A stretch of 64,000 nucleotides of DNA from assembly GCA_038093975.1 (NCBI GenBank), contig JBBPTG010000018.1, forward strand, positions 1-64,000. Reading direction: 5' to 3'. The position numbers were made by a program, and so were the translations under genes. Source of the DNA: Chalciporus piperatus (taxonomy: Eukaryota; Basidiomycota; Agaricomycetes; Boletales; Boletaceae). Under the pieces are notes generated by a model, which was not told where the DNA came from, ran no database searches, and saw only the letters and a list, made by a program, of their open reading frames with translations. Every line of letters begins with the position of its first letter. Position 1 is the first letter of the stretch. This document shows positions 20,537 to 32,394 of the stretch, in pieces.

Positions 20537-21900
20537 TCACGGAATGCTGTACGCAAGCCAAACTTCCCTGATCCACAGATCTGCTCCAATCCAATCTCTG
20601 AGAAGCTCCGCGACCGCGGTCTTTACTGTCCACCCCACAAGAATGACGCCGGTCGTGAACACTGGATGACAGTCCAACACGACTATGTGTGTGGTGTGTA
20701 AGACTGGTGCCTCCGTAAGGCATAAGAAGATGGAACCTACCGCGAAGGCCGAACCCTGCAGCCATACCACCGATCACGTTCCGTACCACCCATTCACGAT
20801 CGAGCTTATCCTCGTCCCAAATCTCAAGTGCGTGAAGTATCCAAGGGTTCTCGTAAGGTTGAAACTGATATGGACCTCTTCCCGACACTGTCGCCGACGG
20901 ACGCCAAATCGAGAGCAGGAAGAGAAGAAAGGATTTCGTGAAGGACGAGTAGATGATCGCCAATGGAATGTGTGACATCCTAAGAAAACCAGAGAAGTTC
21001 TCGGCCATGATTCATCGCGTGGAGGAAACCTACTTGAACTGCTGTCGCACGCCAGAAATTTCTTTGGAGCGGAAGTACTTCCAGGACCTGATCCAGTCCG
21101 AGAACCTGAGGACTAGATACGAGGCAAGTCCGACTCCCGCGTGGAACGCGATCGTTTCTGCACATGAGAGGTCATTGAGCGAAGTAATAGGATGTAGAAT
21201 CACAAACCTACGAGACAGGCAACCAGGATCCGCAGAAATACGTTGCCCGACTGCGTGTCCGAATGTGGGACGTCTGCGGAGAGCTGTGGGTCTGAAGACT
21301 ACGATCAGGCCACACCCGGAAACATTCTGCATTGGACCTACTAAGCTGTGCCCAACGTATGACTAAAGTGGCGTCAGAGGATGGCATGCAGGCGGATAGC
21401 TAACACCACATTACTGACAAGCGTCGACTAGTAACAATCCACTCCCAAGCTTCAGGATATGCAACCACCTGGCCTAGTTCCCATTAGTAACGAGCGCGAG
21501 CACTGAAGTAGGCTGAACCTTTTCTCGGTTGCGCTCCCTTTGCTTCGCGATGTCGGACGGTGATACGTTGTCCGCAACATCATCCACGTTTGCCTCCTTG
21601 GCTTTGGCGTCCCGAGCTTTCCCCTTCTCATATGCTTTGTGTGGCTCAGTCCCTCTGTTGTAGAGCAGATGCCTGTATACACCTCTCTTGAGCAAAATGA
21701 GGTCAAGCAGCAACGTCAGCGCGTCATGCTCCACGTATGGATCCGCAAAGATGAGGCATTTGCTCTGAGATCGTCTTCAATTCGCGTCAGATTGTTTCAG
21801 GGATGGGACTGACGCATTGTTCCAGACGTAAGTTGTACGCAGACTCGTAGACTGTGTAGAGATGTGATATTGGACGCGTACAAGTGATGCAAATCGGCAT
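20537..21900 (-). CDS. ARV1: ARV1 sterol-homeostasis / ER membrane protein
   Basis: Eight exons (21900-21814, 21764-21519, 21473-21419, 21362-21316, 21250-21208, 21157-21034, 20979-20741, 20682-20537) join in frame to 328 residues. The N-terminal zinc-binding homology domain is clear: MPICITCTRPISHLYTVYES, then EQCSKCLIFADPYVEHDALT (two C-x2-C pairs), then LILLKRGVYRHLLYN. Several membrane segments follow, including WLHILKLGSGLLLVDAF, LVACLVETIAFHAGVGLASY, SHIPLAIIYSSFTKSFLLFL and VVLDCHPVFTTGVILVGWT. Arv1 acts in the ER in sterol trafficking and in GPI-anchor/sphingolipid metabolism in yeast and animals. The start at 21900 matches relatives; an in-frame ATG 72 bp upstream (21972) is possible. 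It is codirectional with GET4 and about 190 bp upstream of it. Confidence 0.9.
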
Positions 21901-22824
21901 TACGGTGTTGGACTTGTGTTCGGGCCTTCTTGGAGGTGCCAGGGGTTGTAACAACCGAGATCGTGGGAACATTCACAAAGTATATATTCTGCTCAATCTT
22001 GCCATCATATGTCTTCTTCTCTTGTGTCTTTCTCACTCGTTGGTTGCGCTGATGTACAACTAGCACGATTGGAAAGGTAAGTCTATATCGAATCTATCAG
22101 TCGAACGATGTTTTCTTTACAAACTAGAGTATCTGAGAACCGACGGTTCGATGCTTTGCATTCATATTCATCCATCTGACCCACTCCTGTTTCTATCCTT
22201 TCCTAACCTACCGGCTAATCTATCTCCTATGTAAACAGACTCGCGCGTAATCGGCTGAGAGATGGGTGGCTACTGGGTAAGCCGTCGTTTTTTTTTTCAC
22301 CCCCCGAAATGATGTTATCATGGAGTTACCGCCTGATGCGCTCTTACGAGTTGCAGCTGACGACACCTCCTGGCTGTATTTTTTTACTTGTCTGATCTTC
22401 TTCCCATTCCGCGAACGAGCCTTTTCCGGTTACTGACTATCTCTCTCAGATCCTCCCACGAACGATCAACGGCCAGTCGAATGTCGATTGAGCCAGTGTG
22501 ACACTACCGGTTAGTATTTTGCCCTGCTTTTTCAATGATGCTTTTTACACGACGGTCTTCGTATCATTACTGCCGAAAAGGCCCGTTCAGCTCAATATTT
22601 CCGGGCAACCCTTCTGATTCTCTATGGTGTTTCCCAACGAACGCATCTCATGCTGACATTCTTTTCATAGATTTGGTTCCACAGGTAACCGTAGGCGTTG
22701 GTATGAATAGTATATCGTATGTAATAATCCAATCAGCAATATATTGATGCTTTTCCTACTGTGATATACGCGGTATAACAAGAAGCAATTGAAGGAGTAC
22801 AACATTGAAACTCTTTCCAATCGT
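21901..22824. other. Intergenic between TSC13 3' end and ARV1 promoter
   Basis: This holds T-rich tracts (22291-22300) and pyrimidine-rich sequence but no recognisable gene. ORF 22535-22747 lacks support. Confidence 0.4.
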
Positions 22825-24210
22825 CTAGGCGATGAAGGGGAACATGGCCTTCCTGCTTTTCGGGTAGACACTCCCGAATTCCTTCTTATACGCAACGTGC
22901 TTCTTGGCAGCCCAAATGTACATCTGGCCGGTAGCCACGATGAAGAAACCATAAGCTTGTTTCATTTTGTCAGACACCCCACACAGTCACATGAAAGAGC
23001 AAAGCTTACCGGCCCAGCTTCCGGTCATAAACGCGATAACGAGCCATGCAACACTCTCAAAGAAATAGTTGGGGAAAGACACGAGCGAGAAGCCATAGCC
23101 CTGGGGAATGGCACGCTTGCGGGATCCTGCTGGACGAAGCTTACGAAGCTTGATGTGGGTGATCAAATTGGATATTTGGGCAAACTGTGTTGCGAGGAGC
23201 AAGAATGAGACAATAAGCAGGATTGAAGGCGGATGAAAGCGGACTTACTGCCCAGACTGCGGTGCAAGCCCAGATGAACGTAGGGTCATTGCGAGGTGTA
23301 CCACGGATATAGGGAGACATGGCAGAGTATTGCGGGCTGTAGATGGCCAAGGCAAGGAAGAGTCCTACATGAAGCGAGGATGGTAAGATGTGGGTTTCGC
23401 GAGGGAGCAGGAGAGGGACGTACCACTGCCTATGTGATAATGCGCCGAACTATGCAAGGCAATCGATTAGCACAGACCAAGGGGCGACCCGAAGTGCTTA
23501 CTTTTTGAAAATATTCATGATTGGCATCGTGTCATTAGAAAAGCGGTGGATACTGAAGCCAGTTATATCAGTCTGACTCTGCTAAACATCGACAGACTAC
23601 TCACAAAAGTGTTTCGAACTCGCGCTTTGCAAAGTGGAGCATGACAAGTGCATACACGAACCTGGGAGTCCCATAAATGCCAGGAAACAATGGAATGAAG
23701 TAGAGCGTGCACGCACCGTTGCAGCATGCTGTGGTAGACTGGACCACCCCAGATGTACTCGGGGAAATGGTAGATTATGGGGTGGATGATAAGTGGGCCA
23801 GCCTATTGCTCCGAGTCAATTATATCGACCAAGGCCCCGCTACACGCGTCGAACTCACGTATTCGATCAAGAAGACTGTTTTCCAGCTAATTTGGTGACC
23901 AAGGTCCTTGACGGACAGTTCTCCCCCGTCCACGACACCCGCATCAACCAACTTGACCTCATCGTGGAGCGTCTGCTTGCTGTCTTGAAGGGTGATTCTT
24001 TGACGCGCGGGGTAAAACTTGGGAGGGCTCAGGGAATGTTCTCGAGGTTTATTTCGATGGTAGACTCACTTTGGGGAACTTTTTGGCAATGGCTGCCTTG
24101 ACGTCTCGGATAGTCGCGTCCTCGAGCTTTTTCTCGATGTCGAACTTGAAGGGGAGTTCACGAGCGATAGAGATGCGCTTTCCTGCTGGTGATACAGTGA
24201 CGGAGACCAT
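22825..24210 (-). CDS. TSC13: Very-long-chain enoyl-CoA reductase (TSC13/TECR)
   Basis: This multi-exon minus-strand gene starts at 24210 and stops at 22825 (the last codons read MFPFIA). The N-terminus is the ubiquitin-like domain of TECR: MVSVTVSPAGKRISIARELP, ATIRDVKAAIAKKFPK, and YPARQRITLQDSKQT in the next exon. The membrane reductase part follows: FLIEYVGPLLIHPLIYHFPE, HFAKREFETLFVHRFSNDT, THIKLRKLRPAGSRKRAIPQ, GYGFSLVSFPNYFFESVAWL and GQMYIWAAKKHVAYKKEFG, the last typical of the steroid 5-alpha-reductase superfamily. The enzyme performs the last, NADPH-dependent step of each very-long-chain fatty-acid elongation cycle in the ER membrane. It is divergent from the next gene with only about 200 bp between the start codons. 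Confidence 0.92.
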
Positions 24211-24411
24211 TTTCTACAGTGGTTCGAGGGGAATGTTGGACTTTCTAGTGCTGGGGACTGTCGCGTTCGCAGACTCGCGTCGGATACAGTTCGGTTACTC
24301 AACCGACGGCAACTCAAACTCAGCTTCACATTGGACAACGGGCCGCGGCGGAACGGGTACTCTCCTCCCACTACTGCGACGAGCGACTAGAACAATAGTA
24401 AGAACATAGCC
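24211..24411. promoter_or_regulatory. Short bidirectional promoter, TSC13 / ABHD11-like
   Basis: Only 201 bp separate the two divergent start codons, so both promoters must lie in or overlap this segment. It contains GGGCCGCGGCGGAACGGG (about 24344-24361). No TATA box is obvious. Confidence 0.55.
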
Positions 24412-25784
24412 ATGCTGTCGCTCATCACTCGCAGTGTCCCACTATACGCCTCCGCATTGAACCGTCCTGCTCAAACATGTCTAACCAGTAAGTTCCACCT
24501 AAAGGTCGGAGGCTCGGAGCCCGGGTGGTATCGTGCTCACGGAACGCGACAGAACGCATGTTCTCTGGCGTGTCGTCGGTCGAATTGGACTACGACGAGT
24601 ACATCCCACCGAACGGCAACAAGACCGAACGTCCGCTCGTCATTCTTCACGGGTTCTTGTGAGCACCTCGCGTTTTCCGAGTCCTCCCCCTCCTCACAGA
24701 CCGACCGAAACCTTATCTCACAGCGGCTCTAAGCGGAATTGGCAATCACTATCCAAAGCATTCGCTCGCGACCTCGACCGCCCCGTATATAGCCTGGTGC
24801 GCAACCGTTCTCTCCGTGCGCGAACAGATCATTCGAGGGTAACATACAGACTTGCAGGACCTCCGTAATCACGGCACTTCTCCACACGTTCGACCCATGA
24901 CTTATACCCACATGGCTGCTGACGTTCTCGATCTATGTAAACGACTCTCACTATCCAAAATCTCTCTCCTCGGGCATTCCATGTAGGTACTCCTACACGA
25001 ACATAACTGGAGAGACTCGGACGTTAACTCACACCCATTCACAAGGGGAGGCAAAGTCGCCATGGCGTTCGCTCTCAATCCAGAAACACCCACCGATCTT
25101 CTCAAGGATCTCATCGTGTCCGACATCGCACCCGTACGCGCCAAAGTCTCAGCTGACACTATTCTGCATATGCGAGGCATGGAAGAGATCGAGGCGAGCA
25201 ATGTCACTTCGCGGAAGGAAGCCAACGAGATTTTAGAGAAATATGAAAAGGTGCGCGCACTAGCTTGCACTATGGTCGTGGGCGGCAGAGTTGACAAGGC
25301 GGTCTAGGATCCGGGCGTTCGCGCGTTTTTGTTGACTAACTTGACGGGCGGGTCGTCACCGTTGAAGTTCAAGGTACCGATAGAGATATTGAAGGAAGGG
25401 AGACCCGAGATAGAATCGTTCCCGTACGGTTCGGATGAACGGGCATGGAATGGACATGCCCTCTTCGTCAAGGGTTCGAAGAGCAAGTGAGTTCATGTAG
25501 CACTGCAAGCATATCGAGATTCTGATGACGCATAGATTCATCAACTTGCAAAATAAACCACTTATCAAGAACTTCTTCCCTGAAAGCACTATCGAAGAAC
25601 TCGATACCGGACATTGGAGTAAGTCTCTCCTACCTTTCCACCTTTACTGTTTGCTGACTCGGCGCCCAGTACACGCAGAAATGTGAGAATGCCCATTAAA
25701 CTTTATCCTTGTAAACATTGACGTCCCATGTTCAGGCCCAACGAATTCAAAAAGCTTGTAGTAGACTTCGTAACATCCTCGTAG
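24412..25784 (+). CDS. Alpha/beta hydrolase, ABHD11/IMO32 family (probable mitochondrial)
   Basis: This intron-rich plus-strand gene begins MLSLITRSVPLYASALNR, a basic, acid-free N-terminus that looks like a mitochondrial presequence. The fold signatures are in order: PLVILHGFLGSKRNWQSLSK (oxyanion-hole HGFLG), DLRNHGTSPHVRPMTYTHMA, the nucleophile elbow LLGHSMGGKVAMAFAL (split by an intron inside GHSM/GG), LIVSDIAPVRAKVS, and the catalytic-histidine region ELDTGHWVHAEMPNEFKK close to the TAG at 25782. This architecture is that of human ABHD11 and yeast Imo32. The substrate is unknown; ABHD11 is linked to lipoylation maintenance and Imo32-related proteins to ester chemistry. The gene is convergent with the aquaporin, 93 bp apart. 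Confidence 0.88.
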
Positions 25785-25877
25785 AGCATCCCTGATACCA
25801 CTGCTTCCTATGAAGTAACATGCTAAATCATATCAACTGACGTAGAGCATCTAGGATGGCAGCCGACTTTAATTGCC

Positions 25878-27311
25878 CTACCGGCTCACAGATGCCTCAT
25901 TTCTCTCCGTCACGAGGACCGCCGGGGTGGCTGGAGAATCCTCTGGTTTGGTCGATGCCTGAGCGGGGTTCAGCTCTAGGTAATTGATCCTACGAACCAA
26001 GCGTCAACATCGATATCAGATCAGTGCGCAGTACGCTCGATGTCGGAGCAGCAACTCACACTTTGAGAAGCGTATAAAAGGCCGCTCCGAGCAGAGAACC
26101 GAGAAACGGACCAACCCAATACTGTGAAGAAAACGATAATGGGTAAAATGGTTGGGAGACGTTACAGCGAGCGCGAGGTGAGACGAGCGACGGGCTGGGA
26201 GATTCAACGAAAGACCGAAATATATTAGTAGTGAATATACTGTATCTAACTAAACACGCACCTGGGAGATTCAACGAAAGACCGAAGAACCTCCCAAGTG
26301 ACGCGCTGCGTGCGTGTGCGTAGTCGGAGTAGCTGAGTGTCTGAGTGAGTAGTAAGTAAGAAATTGTAACTACGCGACGGAGCGCGAGTCGTATACTATA
26401 GATCGAGTACGTTCGTTAAGACGGCGATGGTTTAGAGACGGGAGCGTACTACCCAATGCTTTGAGGCTCCCGGAAAATCGAAACCGGTGACTACCGCAGG
26501 GCCGAACGCACGAGCGGTGTTCATGCATGCGCCTGTATAAAAAACTGCGAATCTGCAACAATGAATTGTCGGGTTTGACCAAAGCCATCTCGATGAAACG
26601 AGCCTGCGCACAAATGTCCAACGAACAAAGTCAATCCGATCCCAACCTGTTATCATGCACATTACGTAGTGTCAGTCGCCACCGAACCACGGATACGAGG
26701 AAACAAGAACAAAAACGCTTACAGGTGCGAATGGCGTGACGGAATGTTTCTCAGCGGCCAACATGAGCACAGCGATGACCAGTGCAGCCGTGATGAACAT
26801 CTCGATGAAAACGCCCTGAGCTGAATTGATTCCCTGCTGCAAAAACGTGCTGGAAATACATTCGCGCCCTCGTCAGCCCTCAGACCATCTCGAAAAAAAC
26901 GAATCCGTACTTGACGCTGAGCGGTCCAGGAGTCAAGCCATACACGATCGCCGACGCAGCAATCGCCCCAACCAGCTGCGCAATACAGAACAAAACAAAC
27001 CTCACGGGTCCAACGACGCCCACGAGGAGGAGCGCGAGCGTAATGTTAGGGTTAAACAAACCACCCGTGACGCGGTAAAACAGCCAAGCGGTAACGAGGA
27101 GACTGAATCCCATCGAGGTGGCGATGTAGAGGACGTGTTCGATGGACGTACCGCTTTGGAGGGCTTCGCCGGTTGCTGCTTGGATGCCGCCGAGACCGAG
27201 GAGGAGGAAGAAGGTCGTTCCGACGAATTCGATGGCGGCTGCTTTGGCATCGATGGCGAGTGTGCCAAAGAGGCGTTGGGAGCTCCAGTAAGAGTGTTTC
27301 GGGGTTGACAT
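25878..27311 (-). CDS. Aquaporin / aquaglyceroporin family channel with variant NPA boxes
   Basis: This minus-strand gene starts MSTPKHSYWSSQRLFGTLAI and is an MIP-family channel. Membrane segments include AAAIEFVGTTFFLLLGLGG, HVLYIATSMGFSLLVTAWLF, FVLFCIAQLVGAIAASAIV, GVFIEMFITAALVIAVLMLA and YWVGPFLGSLLGAAFYTLL. The first pore loop reads GGLFNPNITLALLLVG, so the NPA box is NPN. The second reads GACMNTARAFGPAVVTGF, so that box is NTA. Most basidiomycete channels have at least one intact NPA. A longer intron (about 26122-26456) contains a 25-bp duplicated sequence. The C-terminal tail (VINYLELNPAQAST) is cytosolic. Transport specificity, water or glycerol, cannot be told from what is visible. 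Confidence 0.9.
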
Positions 27312-27594
27312 GGATGTCTCTGTGGGTTTGTCCTGCTAGTTGGGTAATGAAGCTCGTATGGACTTCTCAAGGTGGTTGCTGAGGCGATTGAAGACATATC
27401 ATGGGTTCTCGTCAGTTGAGACTCAAATTTGACCTAGGACTGCGAGCCCCCAATAGGGGTGCTTTCAAGTTGGACGCGTCTGAAACGGGTATGATCGAGC
27501 GGGCACGCGCATGAGATTATCAGTGAGTTTCTAGAATTACCGGGTATGCTTGATGAAAATGACAAGCGGGTGCGATCGGTATCAGAAAGACGTG

Positions 27595-28360
27595 TTAGTC
27601 CCAGTCCTTGGACCTGCTCTTCTTTACAGAACTCCGTTTGTCCTTTTGTACCCTTCTGCGGGCATCATCCGCCTTTTGAAAGTCGGAAACACGTCTGCGC
27701 TGTTCCCCCGTTGGCGAGTTTACGATTTGACTGGCTGCTGACTGCGCTACCAACGCGTGTAACTGATCGAGGTCAGATAAAGTGAACGAGGAGGGTGAGT
27801 GTAGGCTGATTAACCTTTGAGAGAGCCTCTTCTCGATTGGATGCCTGGGACCGGGAAGTACTGCACGTCAACAAAAGAGAATGTGACGATTTCACGTAGT
27901 AGGGCTGAAAAGAACGATCACTAGAAAGGTCATAAGAATGAGATAAGGAGGGCGTACACTCCGCATGAGGCTCTCCCGAGCCCAGGGTGGTATCCATGCA
28001 GAATTTAGTGGGCACCGAACAGTTACTTTAGTCGATAACTTATTCACATTCTGTGGCAGGACGTCAGTGCTTGCTGCTACCCCCGCTCAGGCTATTCCAA
28101 GACGTGTTACGACTGAGAGACTTAACTTGACCACCGGGACCAGAACTCCGAGAGAACGAGAGCTCCACCAATTCCGAGGGGATTGTCGAGAGGGTTCGGA
28201 AACTCGTTAACCAAGATCGTGCGTCCTTCTCGGTTTCTGGAGTGACCGAATCGAGTGCAGGGGGTCGGGGAAGGTGACCAAGACCATGGACCAGTCTGAC
28301 TTGTTGTCCACGGAGAAACGATAGCGAGAGCCGTGTAGGCAAACCCAGACCAAGTGTCAT
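27595..28360 (-). CDS. Mitochondrial codon-independent peptidyl-tRNA hydrolase (ICT1/MRPL58-like)
   Basis: This minus-strand gene starts at 28360 and stops at 27595. After a mitochondrial-type N-terminus (MTLGLGLPTRLSLSFLRGQQ) comes the RF-1 domain: ELVELSFSRSSGPGGQ, with the catalytic GGQ, continuing across an intron as NVNKVNTKATLRC. The C-terminus is basic (RRRVQKDKRSSVKKSRSKDW), as in ICT1, where this tail enters the empty mRNA channel. It lacks the codon-recognition domains of true release factors. ICT1/Pth4 proteins release peptides from stalled mitochondrial ribosomes. It is divergently paired with VPS11, with 125 bp between start codons. Confidence 0.88.
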
Positions 28361-28485
28361 GTCAAGAATTGCCTAGGTGGATCATGGAAGTTTATTACTA
28401 CACTCTGACTAGGCAATTTCCTACACTTTATGTACACTTCTTTGACCACGACCATTTGTGACGGCACGCGTCGAGATCGTCCGAC
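28361..28485. promoter_or_regulatory. Compact bidirectional promoter ICT1/VPS11 with satellite-like sequence
   Basis: The start codons are 125 bp apart. The middle (28387-28446) reads ATTACTACACTCTGACTAGG, then CAATTTCCTACACTTTATGT and ACACTTC. It shares ATTTCCTACACTTT and GTACACTT words with the satellite in the first inverted-repeat element (2735-3300). Confidence 0.55.
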
Positions 28486-31400
28486 ATGGCGTCCGCAAAT
28501 GTTGCAGCTGTACGAATGTCTTTCGGTCTATTGAAATCATCTCTGACACAGTTGTTTCTAGCTACGGCAGTTCACCTTCTTCGACATCGAGTCTGTCAAG
28601 GACATCCATGATCCGACGAGTCCGCCCGACTTATTCAAGGTGCATCCGTAGCCCAACCTTTCATCTTCTGCTACTGACGGAACAGCAGAATGCTCCAGAA
28701 ATCTCCACTATGATATCTTCTTCTCATGGTCTACTCGTTGCAGACATTCACGGGAGCGTCCACCTTCTCAACCAAGCTTTCGTTTCCACAGCGAGCTGGA
28801 TCGCGCACGTCGGCGGAAGAGTGACGCACATGGTCGAGGAGATGGGCATCTTGGTCTCCATCGAGGTGTGTGGTCTCGTTCGTCGACCGCCATTCCAGAG
28901 CTAACTTACGTGTGCGCGAAGGACGAAGGTGACGTTCGCTCGTCAACCATGAAGATTTGGGATCTCGGAAAGCTAGACAAGAGAACGGGCGCACCCCTGC
29001 TCCTTCGCTCTGCCAAAGTCCAGCCGGCCGGGAAACCTCATCCTGTATCTTGTGTTCCTTGCTTCTGGGATTTGCGTGGGCTCACTACTCTAGTATAGGT
29101 CACCACTCTCGCGCTGAGTCCTACCCTTTCCTTCCTTGCCGTTGGGCTTGCAGACGGTACTGTCGTCCTCTACCGGCATTTGGACCAATCCCTCTCCTCA
29201 CCGTCCTCCGCTTCTGTCCCCAAACCCCGAGTAATCCACGAGAACACGGCCGAACCGGTGACATTCTTGGGATTCACGAGCGCTCCAGGACCTGTTTCTA
29301 TGGATCCAATGTCATCCGCATTAAGCGCACCTCATGCTCCTCCAACATCGAGTTCTCCACCGACGCTCACGCTGGTTATCGTTACTACTTCCGCGACCTA
29401 TGTCTATCCGATCTTACCAAAGCCCTCCAGTCCAATAGCTGTTTCTGTCGACGAAATCGGTGCAGGATTACGGTGCGCCTGCATTGACTGGAAAGCTCGT
29501 TGGGTCGTTTTGGGTAGGGACGAAGCTTTTGTTGGTGTAGGGAACGGTGGAAGGTTAGGTGTGGTCAGCTACGAAGGTTTGTCAAACACTCCCCCTTGTG
29601 GAGATATGCTGATCAACTGATGCTGTCGTGTGCTCCACAGGGCGTAAGGTATCTTTGCATACGCACTTGAACTACGTGGTCGCCGTGCTTCCCGCGTTTT
29701 CGCCTGCAGCAGTGACTGCATCGAGCACGGCAACGAGAACACCTGCCCCACGCCAACGGAAGCTTACCACCGACGCGTCTGCTGGCTCCGTCGCTGACCC
29801 GGACGCTGCACGCGTCGTACTTGTCGACATGGAAAACAAACTTGTCGCATACTCGGGTGTATTTGAGCGCGGCGTCCGGGATGTAGTGTCTACCTGGGGC
29901 TCTGTGTACGTTTTAGGGAATGATGGAACGGTGGGTTCCCTTCAATTACCTCCTGCAGACGTCACGTTCGCTGAACCAGACGCATATAGCTAACACGCCT
30001 GTCTGAGAAACCGACGAGCACCAAACTTGCGTTGCTATACGAGAGACACCTCTATCCTCTCGCATTATCCTTCGCATACACGCAAAGCCTGGATACCACT
30101 GATGTTCACAGACATCATGGTGATTATCTCTACGACAAGGGTGATTATGAGGGAGCGATGAAGGAGTATTTGAGAACGATCGGCGGCGTCAGGGGTAGTT
30201 ATGTCGTGAGGAAGGTATGCTCCCTTGGTATCAGCATTTTGCACGCATACATTGACATATGTATAGTTTCTCACAGCCAACCTCACGCCACTCTTGATTC
30301 TCTATCTCCAAGAACTCCACACACAAGGTCTTGCAAACGCAGAGCACACGACTCTTCTCCTCAATACTTACGCCAAAGTGGGGGACGTTGCCAAGGTGGA
30401 TGCGTTCGTCCGAAGTGAGGGGCGAATCATTGGAGTTACGTTTGACGGAAGATCAGCCCCCGGGGAAGGGACGAGCCGAGAACCACCTTTTGACCTCGAT
30501 ACAGCAATTCGCGTATGCCGTCAAGCGGGGTTCTTTGAACAGGCTGCTTACCTTGCGAAGCGATGGAGGAGGCATGAAGATTACTTGAGGGTTGTCGTGG
30601 AGGATATCGGTGCCGGAGGTGGCGATGTGAAGGAGAAAGGCGACAAGTCGAAGATAGAGAATGGGTATCGAGAGGCAGTCAGTTATCTGCGAGAGGTCGG
30701 CGGGGCCGCTGTAAGTGTTCGCTTCCGGTTTACTCGGCGAGTGATCACTGATCGGATAAATGGTTTTCATTTCTCCAAGGCTGAATCAAACCTCGCCCGG
30801 TATTGTCGTGCGCTTCTCGATAACCTTCCTGACGAAGCGACTCGGTTACTCATCGATCTGTGTACTATCACTGGACCTCTCCCTCCTTCGACCAGTGTTC
30901 AACCGCAAACACAAGGAACGACAGCACCCTCATATCTTTCGTTATTGGCCCTCTCGAGAGCACCTCTGGTAGCTCCTGCGTTGACGGGGGGCGACGGAAG
31001 TGGGAAAAAGGCACCCGCGGAGGGAACGGAGGAGGAAGAAGATCTAGCGACCGCGTTGGCGGGAGGGCCTAGCACTCAATCCCTCGCTCCCCATGTGCGA
31101 TCATCCACTACTGCATCCCATCTCGCAGGGACACAGGCACCTCTCAGAAGACCTTCACCAACCCTCTTCTTTGCTCATTTTGTCGATCATCCCAAGTGCT
31201 TCACGACATTCCTGGAGACAGTGGCCCAACGGCGATGGGGACAGACACTCGATGGGGCCTTTGGTTCGGAGTCGGGCGTTGTCGCTGCTGAGGCAGGCGA
31301 TGATGAAGACATCGAGAAACGTGACCAAGTTGCGGTGTGGAACACACTACTGGAGCTTTATCTCACCGACGGCGTCGATGGAGAGCAAACCGACCCGAAT

Positions 31401-32394
31401 GAGCACAACGCCCTCCGTCTCCTGCGCGCTTCGCATATTCCCTATGATCTCACGCACGCGCTAGTCCTTTGCTCAAGTCACCAATACACCCCTGGATTGA
31501 TTCTTCTTTGGGAGAAGATGGGTATGTACGAGGATGTATTGCGGTATTGGATGGAGAGGCACGGTTCTGCAGAAACGTCCGAGGTGTCTTCTGCTGATTC
31601 ATCGCCCTCTTCACAAGTTATTTCAGCATTACGCAAGTACGGCCCGAATAACCCCCATCTGTACCCTCTCGTTCTCCGGTTCCTCACCTCGACGCCTGCA
31701 CTTCTCACCGCTCACCAAGCGGACGTCGAGTCGCTTTTGGAACATATCGAGAGCGAGAAGATAATGTCACCCCTCTCTGTCGTGCAAGTCTTGAGTCGGA
31801 ACGAGGTGGCAAGCGTTGGACTCGTCAAAGGTTGGTTGATGAGACGGATCAAGGAAGGACGAGAGGAGATCGCGACGGTGAGTCCCGCTTCCGTGCCTCG
31901 AGTTTAAGCTTATGGTGCGACAATGGAATTGACACCGCTTTCACAGGATCAACAGCTCGTCTCCTCTTACCGCGCTGAGACAGCGGCCAAGTTGAAACAG
32001 GTCGAGGATCTCGAGGATACGGAACACCCGAGAGTGTTCCATATCACGCGGTGTTCACAATGTAATGGTCAACTCGACCTTCCGAGCATACACTTTATGT
32101 GTAATCATAGCTATCATCAACGGTACGGTTTCCTTGCCATTTTTTTCTCTCTCAATGCGCTGTCATACTCATCACGAACACGAACTCAGGTGTTTGCTTG
32201 ATAACGAGACGACGTGCCCCTTGTGTACCCGACAGCATGGCGTTGTCCAGGAAATCAGGCGGAATAACGAACGACTGGCAGATCAACATGACTCGTTCCT
32301 TGCAGAGGTCAAGGAGAATGGATTCAGGGCTGTTGCGGGTGGATTTGGGAGGGGATGGTTGGGCGTTGGCGCGAACGCGGCGATTTCGGGGTGA
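28486..32394 (+). CDS. VPS11: Vacuolar protein sorting-associated protein 11 (HOPS/CORVET core subunit)
   Basis: This is a large multi-exon plus-strand gene. Exon 1 encodes MASANVAA and splices to FTFFDIESVKDIHDPTSPPD, the conserved Vps11 start. The N-terminal half is a beta-propeller (LLVADIHGSVHLLNQAF, LSFLAVGLADGTVVLYRHL, RWVVLGRDEAFVGVGNGGRL). The C-terminal half is an alpha-solenoid (LALLYERHLYPLALSFAYTQ, DVHRHHGDYLYDKGDYEGAM, AFVRSEGRIIG, AIRVCRQAGFFEQAAYLAKR, LARYCRALLDNLPDEATRLL, VQVLSRNEVASVGLVKGWLM). It ends with a RING-H2-like zinc domain CSQCNGQLDLPSIHFMCNHS, YHQRC and CPLC. Vps11 scaffolds the tethering complexes for vacuole and endosome fusion and contacts Vps18 and Vps39. An acidic low-complexity loop (GTEEEEDLATALAGGPST) separates solenoid repeats and is longer than in yeast. 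Stop TGA at 32392. Confidence 0.93.

Noticed and set aside
20537..21008. Separate small membrane-protein gene downstream of ARV1
   Set aside because: Splicing joins it in frame to the zinc-domain exons at 21034-21900, giving one 328-residue ARV1 with total length divisible by three.
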